Below are positions 42,325-49,901 of a stretch of DNA of 64,000 bases, piece by piece. Source of the stretch: Rubrivivax rivuli (GTDB lineage Bacteria > Pseudomonadota > Gammaproteobacteria > Burkholderiales > Burkholderiaceae_C); contig NZ_SACR01000003.1 in NCBI RefSeq assembly GCF_004016505.1, positions 310,001 to 374,000 on the forward strand. Direction: 5' to 3'. Each line of letters starts with the position of its first letter. Positions within the stretch are counted from its first letter, which is position 1. Position numbers and translations under genes: made by a program. The notes beneath the pieces are model-generated. The model saw only the letters and a list, made by a program, of their open reading frames with translations, was not told the origin of the DNA and did no database searches.

Positions 42325-43550
42325 TGGCCGAGCTTGCGAAAGCCACGCTCACCGAGCTGAACGCCAGCAACCAGCCGGTGGGCCAGGGCAACCCGGTGCA
42401 GTTCAACCCGGCTTCGATGCGCCTGCAGTTCAGCAACCGCAGCACCGGTGGGGCCCAGGCTGGCGCACCCACGCGGCAGCAGGCGGGCGAAGGCTCGGTC
42501 ACGCTCAGCTTCGACCTGCACTTCGACAGCGCCGACGAAGGCACGGCCGACGCCCCGGTGTCGGTGCTGCGCAAGACGGCGGCCGTGCAGCGCTATGTGC
42601 GGCCCCGGGGCAACCGGCCCGGCGAAGAAGCGCCGCCGCGTGTGCAGTTCGAATGGGGCGCTGTGAAGCTGCAGGGCGTGATGGACAGCCTCTCGCTGGA
42701 CATCGAGCTCTTCGCCTTCGATGGCACGCCGCTGCGCGCGCGCTGTGCCGTCAGCATGAAAGGGCAGGACGCGGCCTACGCGCTGGCGCCGCAAGGTACA
42801 GGTGCTGGCAGCGCCCTGCGCGCCGCCGCCGAGGGGCTCTTGAACAGCACCGCCGGCCAGGCCGCGCAGCGCGTGGCGCCTTTCGGCACCACCCAGGCCC
42901 TGAATGCTGCGCTGGCAGGCGCCGAGAGCGTGGTGCGGGCCCTGGAAGGCGAGAGCCTGGCGCAACTGTCCGCGCGCACCGGCCGCGATCCGGCAGCCTG
43001 GCGCAGCCTGGGCGCCGGCAACGCCGACCCCTTGGCCTTGCGCGCTGGGCAGGAGGTGCCGCTGCCCCGCGGCAGCGGCGCGGCGCCTGCGGGCAACGGC
43101 GCCGGCGGTGGGGCCCTGGCCAGCGGCGGGCTGGCGGCGCTGCGCAGCAGCGGTGGCACCGCGGTGGCCGAGAGCAGCCCCGCGGCCCTCACACGTGCCG
43201 GCGGCGTGGCCGCGGCGCAAGGCCAGCAGCGCGAAGCACGGCACGAAGGCGGCGCCAGCGCGGCGCTGCGCGGCTTCGGGCTCACGGCGCGGGCGCCAGC
43301 CGGCGGCGCCACGGCGGCCCCCGCCGCTGCGTCGGCCAGGGGCGGCCTGCAGACGGGCAGCACCGGGCCAGGCGGCCTGGCACCGGCCGACGACCGCCCC
43401 TACGGCTTCGGCCTGCCGCTGAAACCCCGCCGCGCGGTGGCGCCCGCATCCGCCCCCGCCGCCGCTGGACGGCGCTCGGCATCGGCCAGCCCCTGCGGCT
43501 GCGGTGGCGCGTCGCGGCCGTGGCGCAGCGCCTGCGGCTGTGGCCGCTGA
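42324..43550 (+). CDS. eCIS LysM-like tail protein (Pvc7-like)
   Basis: 408 residues. The first 160 residues form a beta-rich domain typical of Pvc7 (NPVQFNPASMRLQFSNRS, then SVTLSFDLHFDSAD and VQFEWGAVKLQGVMDSLSLDIELF). A LysM-like segment lies near residues 209-250 (EGESLAQLSARTGRDPAAWR). The last 150 residues are Gly/Ala-rich linker. Pvc7 joins the spike to the first tube ring. GTG 42321 is a possible earlier start. Confidence 0.85.
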   Translation: MAELAKATLTELNASNQPVGQGNPVQFNPASMRLQFSNRSTGGAQAGAPTRQQAGEGSVTLSFDLHFDSADEGTADAPVSVLRKTAAVQRYVRPRGNRPGEEAPPRVQFEWGAVKLQGVMDSLSLDIELFAFDGTPLRARCAVSMKGQDAAYALAPQGTGAGSALRAAAEGLLNSTAGQAAQRVAPFGTTQALNAALAGAESVVRALEGESLAQLSARTGRDPAAWRSLGAGNADPLALRAGQEVPLPRGSGAAPAGNGAGGGALASGGLAALRSSGGTAVAESSPAALTRAGGVAAAQGQQREARHEGGASAALRGFGLTARAPAGGATAAPAAASARGGLQTGSTGPGGLAPADDRPYGFGLPLKPRRAVAPASAPAAAGRRSASASPCGCGGASRPWRSACGCGR

Positions 43551-43564
43551 AGCCGGAGGCCCCC

Positions 43565-43747
43565 ATGCCCGTGCAGATCAACGAACTCTCGCTGCAGGTG
43601 GACGACGACGGCGCGCCTGCCGCCGGCCAGACGCCCCCAGCGCCCCTGCCCCTGGCCGCCGAAGCCTGGCGTGCGCAATGGCTGGCCGCGCGCCTGGCCG
43701 AGCAGCAGGCCCGCTGGGCCGCCACCGACCGCGACGACGAACGATGA
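43565..43747 (+). CDS. DUF5908 small eCIS protein (Pvc6-like)
   Basis: 60 residues. Begins PVQINELSLQVDDDG, the short strand motif of DUF5908 proteins, followed by a Pro stretch and an Ala-rich helix (AEAWRAQWLAARLAEQQ). Located between Pvc7 and Pvc8 homologues, exactly where Pvc6 lies in eCIS loci. It overlaps the next start (ATGA). Confidence 0.75.
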   Translation: MPVQINELSLQVDDDGAPAAGQTPPAPLPLAAEAWRAQWLAARLAEQQARWAATDRDDER

Positions 43748-44820
43748 ACGCCCCGCTCTTTTTCAGCGCCCGCCCGCGCATCGACCTCGACGGCCAGGCG
43801 GCCGACAAGATGGTGCGCGACCTCGTGCGCCTGGAAGTGCACGCCAGCACGGCCGGCCTCAGCCGTCTGCGCGCCTGGCTCACCGCCATCGGCCCCGTGA
43901 CCGGCCAGGCCGACGAAGGCCTGCAGTGGCTGGACGGCCGGCTGCTGCACCTGGGCAGCGAGCTCGCCGTGGTGGTGGCCGACGTGCCCCTCTTCGAAGG
44001 CCGCGTCTCCTGCATCGGCGCCAGCTTCTCGCAGGGCACCGCGCCGCTGGCACAGCTGCAGGCCGAAGACCGGCTGTGGGACCTGCGCCAGACGCGCCGC
44101 ATCCGCACCTGGCAGGACGTGGACCTCGCCGCGCTGGCTCGAGCCATCGCGGCGGAACACGGCCTGGAGGCCGACGTGGACGCGCGCGGCCCCACGTGGG
44201 CCGAGCTGCAGCAGTGGAACGAAACCGACCTGGCCCTGCTGCGCACCCGCTGCGCGCTGGCGGGCGCCGAGCTGTGGATGGACGGCCGCACGCTGCGCAT
44301 CACCCCGCGTGAAGCCCGCAGCGCCCCGGCGCTGAGCCTGGTGATGGGCAACGAGCTGCTGGCCCTGGACATCGACGCCGACCTCGCCCACCAGCGCAGC
44401 CGCGTGGCCATCAGCGGCTTCGACGCGGCCGACAAGGACAGCGTGCACGAAGAGGCCGACGAAGCCGAACTCGCCGGCCTGGCCGCCGGCGGCACCAGCG
44501 GCGCGCAAGCCTTGGGCCAGGCTTTCGGTGAACGGGCCACGCAGCGACTGCACGACGCGCCGCTGAACCGCGAGCAGGCCCGCGCCCGTGCCCGCGCCGA
44601 GATGCAGGCGCGCTCCAGGCGCTTCGTGCGTGCCCGCGGCCTGACCACCGGCAGCCCGAACATGCAGGTGGGCAGCGCACTGACCCTGGAACGCCTGGGC
44701 CCCCTCTTCGACGGCCCGGGCTACGTGGTGACCGAGCTCACCCACACCTACGACCTGCAGCACGGCTTGCGCACGGCCTTCGTGGCCGAGCGCGGCTGCA
44801 TCCTGCACGGGGGCGGCTGA
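43744..44820 (+). CDS. eCIS spike hub, GpD/VgrG N-terminal-like (Pvc8 part 1)
   Basis: 358 residues with the late-control D layout: an RIDLDGQAADKMVRDLVRLEVH opening, LHLGSELAVVVADVPLFEGRVSCI, then RLWDLRQTRRIRTWQDVDLAALARAIAAEHGL and a WNETDLALLRTRCALAGAELWMDGRTLRIT tube-like domain. This forms the trimeric hub. Unlike the usual Pvc8, the OB-fold is in a separate gene, which overlaps by TGATG. Confidence 0.92.
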   Translation: MNAPLFFSARPRIDLDGQAADKMVRDLVRLEVHASTAGLSRLRAWLTAIGPVTGQADEGLQWLDGRLLHLGSELAVVVADVPLFEGRVSCIGASFSQGTAPLAQLQAEDRLWDLRQTRRIRTWQDVDLAALARAIAAEHGLEADVDARGPTWAELQQWNETDLALLRTRCALAGAELWMDGRTLRITPREARSAPALSLVMGNELLALDIDADLAHQRSRVAISGFDAADKDSVHEEADEAELAGLAAGGTSGAQALGQAFGERATQRLHDAPLNREQARARARAEMQARSRRFVRARGLTTGSPNMQVGSALTLERLGPLFDGPGYVVTELTHTYDLQHGLRTAFVAERGCILHGGG

Positions 44821-45476
44821 TGGACCCGCAAGCGCCCGACGCCCTGCTGCGCTGGTACGGCCTCTACCCGGCACTGGTGGAAGACCTGCTCGACCCGCTG
44901 CAGCTCGGCCGCGTCCAGGTGAGCTTCCCGGGCTTCGGCAGCACCGGGGCCGGCGCGCGCTGCTGGACCACCCTGCTCTCGCCCTACGCCGACGACAACC
45001 AGGGCCTGCAGATCCTGCCCGAGGTGGGCAGCCAGGTGGTGGTGGGCTTCGAGGCCGGCGACCCGGCGCGCGGCTACATCGTCGGCGCCTGTTGGAACGG
45101 CCGCGCCGCGCTGCCCGAGGGGCCAGACACCGCCAACAACCTGCGCCTGCTGCGCACGCGCTCGGGTTCGGAACTTCGCTTCGACGACACCACCGGCGCG
45201 CCGGTGGTCACGCTCAGCACGCAGGCCGGCCACCAGCTCAGGCTCGACGAAGCTAGCAGCGAGGTCGAGCTCAAGCACAGCAATGGCTGTGTCATCCGCA
45301 TCGATGCCGCGGGCAAGGTGACGGTGGAAGCGCACAGCACGGTGGATGTCTCGGCTTCCCAGGTCAACCTGAAGGCGCCGATGGTGAAGTGCGACGGCGT
45401 GCTCAAGTGCGAGACGCTGATCGCGCAGGCCGTGGTCTCTGCTTCGTACACGCCGGGCGCCGGCAACGTGTGGTGA
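44820..45476 (+). CDS. eCIS spike OB-fold and needle, GpV/Gp5-like (Pvc8 part 2)
   Basis: 218 residues. Residues about 20-105 are a gp5 OB-fold (GRVQVSFPGFG, then VVVGFEAGDPARGYIVGACWNGRA). From about 125 onward short repeating beta strands (LSTQAGHQLRLDEASSEVEL, VDVSASQVNLKAPMVKCDGVLK) suggest a trimeric needle. No PAAR domain is visible here or elsewhere in the locus, so this C-terminus may itself form the tip. Continuous with the GpD gene. Confidence 0.92.
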   Translation: MDPQAPDALLRWYGLYPALVEDLLDPLQLGRVQVSFPGFGSTGAGARCWTTLLSPYADDNQGLQILPEVGSQVVVGFEAGDPARGYIVGACWNGRAALPEGPDTANNLRLLRTRSGSELRFDDTTGAPVVTLSTQAGHQLRLDEASSEVELKHSNGCVIRIDAAGKVTVEAHSTVDVSASQVNLKAPMVKCDGVLKCETLIAQAVVSASYTPGAGNVW

Positions 45477-45483
45477 CGCAGGC

Positions 45484-47304
45484 ATGAACACCGCCCCCTC
45501 CGCCCACCCCTGGCTGCTGCTGGCGCCCTGGTGGCACTGGCAGCCGGCCGATGATCCGCAGGCCGGCCGCGGCACCGCACCGCAGCTGCAGATGTTCGCG
45601 GCCGACGATTTCATCGAGGGCTACCTGCAACGCCCGCAGCACAGCCTGCGCTTCGACCCCGTGGCCGATGTGGTGGGCAGCGTCACGCGCCTGGGTGCGC
45701 CCATGCCCGCCGCGGTGGCGCGCGCGCAGGCCGCGCAGAGCTGGCTCAGCGGCGGCGGCGACGCGCTGCGCACGCAGGCCCTGCCGGCCTCGGCGCTGAA
45801 CGAAGACGCCCGCAACGTGCGCCTCGTGGCCAGCGGCCCCCGCAAGCTGTACCTGCCGCTGCACGGGCGGCACTACCTCGTCAGCTGCAGCCTGCACTGC
45901 GACGAACGCTGCCTGCCCGCGGTGGACGCGGCGCAGGTGTGCGCCGCCGGCTTCGTCATCCGCCGCCTCTCGGCGCCCGTGCCGCGCGAACTGGAGCGCG
46001 AGCTCTACACGCTGCAGCAGCGGCGCGAGCAGGCCGCGGCCGAGCTGGATGAGTTGCAACTGCGCGGCCCGCTGCGCGAGCACCTGGCCTGGGCGCGGCG
46101 CCGCCGGCTGCAGACGCTGGAAGCGCGCGGTGAACTCGCCGCCGCGCGCACCGCCGCCCAGCAGGCCCATGCCGCGGCCGAAGCGGCTCTGGCCACCTGG
46201 CGCGTGCAACACAACATCACCCAACGCGTGGAGTACTGGGTGGCCGACCCGCTGGATGCCGACCGTGGCCAGTGGAAGCCCCTGCCCGCCGAGCAGCAGC
46301 TGGCCGGCCCGCCCGACGAGCAGTTCTTTCCGCTGCGCCGCCTGGTGGCGCCGCCGGCCGACCCCACGCACGACGCCACCGGCCGCACGCTCTACTTCGG
46401 CCACGTGCCCACCAGCAGCGCGCAGCGCGACGCCGAAGGCCGGCCGCGGCTGGACATGCACGCGCTCTACGAGATCCGCTGCTTCGTCACGCGCCGGCGC
46501 AGCGGCTGCACGCGGCCGCGCGCGGCCGCCGGCTGCCAGGGCCAGCGCGTGTGGAGCCTGGGCACCGAGGCCTTCCGCATCGCCAGCCCCATGGACGCGT
46601 TGGGTTGCGCCAACCGCCCCATCACGCTGCGCATGCCCGATCTCAACGAGCTGCTGGCCCAGGCCCTGGCGCGGCCGCGCGGGGCCTTGTCGAACGTGCG
46701 CGTGGTGCACAGCCAGCAGATCGCGCCCAAGGTGGTGGGCGGCCAGCCGCAGCCCGGCGCGGCCGGCGGCGGGGCCATCTGCCACTTCAGCATCCCGCTC
46801 ATCACCATCATCGCGATGTTCGTGCTGAACATCTTCCTGCCGGTGGTGGTGCTGCTGTTCAACCTGTGGTTCCTGCTGGCCTTCAGGTTCTGCATCCCGC
46901 CTTCGGTCAGCGCCAGCGGCGACATCGATGCCGCGGCCAAGATCACCCCGCTGCTGCCGCCCAGCGCCGACTTCAGCGCCGGCGTCACCGTGGACGGCAA
47001 CTTCCTCGACGAGAGCGAGGTGCGCGACGCGCTGCGCGCCGGTCTGAAGGCGCAGATCGAAGGCGACAGCGGCCTGGACGGCGACGGCCGCGCCGCCATC
47101 GACGCCCTGCCCGACGTGCGCCTGGCCACCGACACCCGCAACAGCATGGACAACCGCACGCTGCTGCCGGTGGAAACCGACGAGAACGGCCGCCTGCTGG
47201 AGCCGCGCCTGCCCAGCCCCAACGGCCCGGCGCCCGAAGACTTTCTCGACCACCCGCAGCCGCAACAACCGCGGCCGCGCAGCCCGCAGCGGAGCCTGGC
47301 ATGA
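45484..47304 (+). CDS. Unrecognised eCIS protein with coiled coil and membrane segment
   Basis: 606 residues, no family recognised. About residues 1-160 are mixed, with a WWHWQPADDP-like Trp-rich opening. Residues about 166-238 are a charged coiled coil (ELERELYTLQQRREQAAAEL). Residues about 437-467 are a strongly hydrophobic stretch (ITIIAMFVLNIFLPVVVLLF then NLWFLLAF) with Pro453 in the middle, compatible with one long or two short transmembrane helices. A Cys-rich patch lies shortly before it, and the C-terminal 130 residues are Asp/Pro-rich. It lies between the spike and gp25 genes and is coupled to the latter (ATGA). It could anchor the particle to a membrane, as membrane proteins in some Streptomyces and cyanobacterial systems do, or be a cargo. 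Confidence 0.7.
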   Translation: MNTAPSAHPWLLLAPWWHWQPADDPQAGRGTAPQLQMFAADDFIEGYLQRPQHSLRFDPVADVVGSVTRLGAPMPAAVARAQAAQSWLSGGGDALRTQALPASALNEDARNVRLVASGPRKLYLPLHGRHYLVSCSLHCDERCLPAVDAAQVCAAGFVIRRLSAPVPRELERELYTLQQRREQAAAELDELQLRGPLREHLAWARRRRLQTLEARGELAAARTAAQQAHAAAEAALATWRVQHNITQRVEYWVADPLDADRGQWKPLPAEQQLAGPPDEQFFPLRRLVAPPADPTHDATGRTLYFGHVPTSSAQRDAEGRPRLDMHALYEIRCFVTRRRSGCTRPRAAAGCQGQRVWSLGTEAFRIASPMDALGCANRPITLRMPDLNELLAQALARPRGALSNVRVVHSQQIAPKVVGGQPQPGAAGGGAICHFSIPLITIIAMFVLNIFLPVVVLLFNLWFLLAFRFCIPPSVSASGDIDAAAKITPLLPPSADFSAGVTVDGNFLDESEVRDALRAGLKAQIEGDSGLDGDGRAAIDALPDVRLATDTRNSMDNRTLLPVETDENGRLLEPRLPSPNGPAPEDFLDHPQPQQPRPRSPQRSLA

Positions 47305-47711
47305 GCGAAGACCGCAGCCTCGTCACCCGCCACATCGGCTTCGGCCTGGCCTGGCCGCTGCTGCCGCAAGACGGCCGCCTGCCGCGCGCCGAGGGCCTGG
47401 CGCGGGTGCGGCAGGCGCTGCAGATGATCCTGGAGACCGAGCCCGGCGAACGCCTGATGCGGCCCGATTTCGGCTGCGGCCTGCGCCGCTTTTTGCAGCA
47501 GCCGAACAACGGCGCCACACGCGCGCAGATCGAGGCCGCGGTGCGCGAGGCCCTGCAGCGCTGGGAGCCGCGCATCGAGCTGCTGGACGTGGCCGTGGAG
47601 CCCGACGCGCAGGTGGGCAGCGCGCTGTGGATCCTGGTCGACTACCGGCTGCGCCTGGACGGGCGGCGCGACAACTTCGTCCACCCCTTTCACCTTGCGC
47701 ATCTGGAGTAG
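47301..47711 (+). CDS. Baseplate wedge protein, gp25-like (Pvc9)
   Basis: 136 residues. The gp25 hallmark LARVRQALQMILETEPGERL plus MRPDFGCGLRRFL is clear. It begins sheath polymerisation by providing the first handshake strands. The start overlaps the previous stop and the next gene starts 3 bp after. Confidence 0.95.
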   Translation: MSEDRSLVTRHIGFGLAWPLLPQDGRLPRAEGLARVRQALQMILETEPGERLMRPDFGCGLRRFLQQPNNGATRAQIEAAVREALQRWEPRIELLDVAVEPDAQVGSALWILVDYRLRLDGRRDNFVHPFHLAHLE

Positions 47712-47714
47712 GCG

Positions 47715-49901
47715 ATGGACCTGCCCACCCCGCTGCTGGACGACGCCAGCTTCGAGACCCTCAGCCGCCAGCTGCGACAGCGCATCCCGGCGCTGACGCC
47801 GGAGTGGACCGACTGGAACGCCAGCGACCCCGGCATCGCGCTGTTCGACCTGGTGGCCCACGCCACCGAAGGCCTGCTGTGGCGCTTCAACCAGATCCCC
47901 GAAGCCACGCAGCTGGCCTTCCTGCGCCTGCTGGGCTTGCCGCTGCGCCCGCCCACCGCGGCGCGCGCGCTGCTGGCCTTCACCAGCAAGCAGCGCAGCG
48001 GCGCCTTGGAAACCCTGGCGCAAGACCTGCCCGCGCGCGCTGGCGCCGTGGCTTTTGCGCTGGAGCGCGAAACTCCCGTGTGGCCCGGCGAGGCGCTGGC
48101 CCTGCTGCGGCAGCGCACGGCGGCGCCGGCGCCAGAAGAGCGGGAACTGGGCGAATCATTGCGCCCCACCCTGGCCGCGCTGGCGCCGCGCCATGCGAGC
48201 GGCACCGCGCCGGCCTTCTACGACGTTGCGATGATCGACGGCCAGGCCGCACAAGACCCGGCACTCGCGGTGGACGGCTGCGTGTGGGTGGCCTGGCTGG
48301 CGCCCGAAAAGCCCAGCGAAGCGCCGCCCGCCTGGCAACGCGGCAGCCGCTTCACGCTGGGCTGGTGGCCCGCAGCAGAAACCACCGATCCCGACGACGA
48401 CGCCCTCGCCCGCGCCGAAGCCTGCCCCGGCCTGGGCGTCGCCCGCGCGCCGCGCACGCTGGAGTGGCGCGTGCTCGCGCACGACTTGTTGAACGGCCGC
48501 GCCGATTGGCGCCCGTTGTCCGTGACGGCCGATGACACCGACGGCGGCACCCGCGCCGGCGTCATCGAACTGGAATTGCCCGCCGCGCCCGACGAGCTGC
48601 TGCCCCCGCTGGTGCCAGAGGGCCTGGAGGGCACCGAAGACTTTCCGCCCCCGCTGCCGCCGGCCCTGGCCGGGCGCGTGCGCCTGTGGCTCAAGGCCTG
48701 GCCCACACCGCCGGCCGCCGGCCAGCCGCGCACCCTGCCGCCGTTGCAGCGCGTGGCTGCCAACGCCGCCTGGGCTTTGCAGGCCCTGCCGCGCGGGGCC
48801 GAGTACCTGGGCCGCGGCGACGGCCAGCCGCAGCAGCGTTACCGCCTGGGCGCCGCGCCCGTGCTGGCCGATGCCGTGCTGCACCCGGTGCTGGTGGAGG
48901 TGGAAGAAGCCGGCGTCTGGGTGCCCTGGCAGCACGTCGACACGCTGGACCTGAGCGGCGCCGACGACCGCCACTGCCGCATCGACGGCGCCAGCGGCGA
49001 GCTGCAGTTCGGCCTGCGCAGCCCGCAACTCGGCGAACGTGTGCGCGTGGCCGGCTACCGCGTGGGCGGCGGCGCGGCGGGCAACGTCGGCGCCGGCGCC
49101 ATCACTCGCTGCGACAACACGCAGGTCACCGTCATCAACCCCGAGCCCGCCCGCGGCGGCCGCGATGCCGAGGCGCTGGAAGCCGCGCTGCAGCGTGTGC
49201 CGGCCGAGGTGACGCGCCGCGACCGCGCCGTCACCGCCAACGACTTCCGCGCCCTGGCCGAAGCCACGCCCGGCGCCGAGATTGCCCGCGCCGAGGTGCT
49301 GCCGCTCTTCGACCCGCGCACCCGCAGCTTCGAGCGCACCGGCGCGGTCAGCGTCATCGTCTGGCCCGAGGCCGACACCGCCCTGGTGCCCGCGCCCGTG
49401 CCCGCCGCCAGCCAGCGCACGGCGGTGTGCACCTGGCTGGATGCGCGGCGCCTGGTGGGCACCGAACTCTTCGTGCTGGCGCCCAGCTACCGGCGCATCA
49501 CGGTGAGCTGCGCCGTGGCCGTGGAGCCGGGTTTCGGGCCCGAGGCCGCGCGCAGCCTGGCGGCGCAGATCCTGCGGCGTTACGTCTCGCCGCTGCCGCC
49601 CGACGGCCCGCTGGGCCGCGGCTGGCCACTGGGCCGCGCCGTGCGCGACCGCGAACTCATCGCGGCGGTGCTGCAGGTCGACGGCATCGAGTACGTGGAA
49701 GCCCTGCGCCTGGCGGTGTGGCAAGACAGCGCCTGGGTCGAGCAGGCCACGGTAACGCTGCAGCCCTGGGAGGTGGTGGAACTCGCCGCCGTGCAGGTGG
49801 TGGAAGCCAGCCAGCCCCTGCCTGCGCCCCAAGACGCCGTGGCACCGCCGCCCGCCGCGCCGGCGGTGGCCGTGCCCGTCATCAGAGACCTCTGCGGATG
49901 A
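47715..49901 (+). CDS. Baseplate protein J-like (Pvc11)
   Basis: 728 residues, TIGR02243/gpJ type. The N-terminus LDDASFETLSRQLRQRIPAL, WTDWNASDPGIALFDLVAHATEGLLWRFNQIPE is diagnostic. The C-terminal part has baseplate-J motifs: NVGAGAITRC, RVPAEVTRRDRAVTANDFRALAEATPGAEIARAEVLP and the final DRELIAAVLQVDGIEYVEALRL. It builds the baseplate wedges with gp25. It ends in a Pro/Ala-rich tail overlapping the next gene (ATGA). Confidence 0.94.
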   Translation: MDLPTPLLDDASFETLSRQLRQRIPALTPEWTDWNASDPGIALFDLVAHATEGLLWRFNQIPEATQLAFLRLLGLPLRPPTAARALLAFTSKQRSGALETLAQDLPARAGAVAFALERETPVWPGEALALLRQRTAAPAPEERELGESLRPTLAALAPRHASGTAPAFYDVAMIDGQAAQDPALAVDGCVWVAWLAPEKPSEAPPAWQRGSRFTLGWWPAAETTDPDDDALARAEACPGLGVARAPRTLEWRVLAHDLLNGRADWRPLSVTADDTDGGTRAGVIELELPAAPDELLPPLVPEGLEGTEDFPPPLPPALAGRVRLWLKAWPTPPAAGQPRTLPPLQRVAANAAWALQALPRGAEYLGRGDGQPQQRYRLGAAPVLADAVLHPVLVEVEEAGVWVPWQHVDTLDLSGADDRHCRIDGASGELQFGLRSPQLGERVRVAGYRVGGGAAGNVGAGAITRCDNTQVTVINPEPARGGRDAEALEAALQRVPAEVTRRDRAVTANDFRALAEATPGAEIARAEVLPLFDPRTRSFERTGAVSVIVWPEADTALVPAPVPAASQRTAVCTWLDARRLVGTELFVLAPSYRRITVSCAVAVEPGFGPEAARSLAAQILRRYVSPLPPDGPLGRGWPLGRAVRDRELIAAVLQVDGIEYVEALRLAVWQDSAWVEQATVTLQPWEVVELAAVQVVEASQPLPAPQDAVAPPPAAPAVAVPVIRDLCG

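Noticed and set aside
44820..45484. Search for a PAAR tip protein near the spike
   Set aside because: No Pro-Ala-Ala-Arg repeats or small PAAR-like reading frame were found; left as an absence, noted in the findings.
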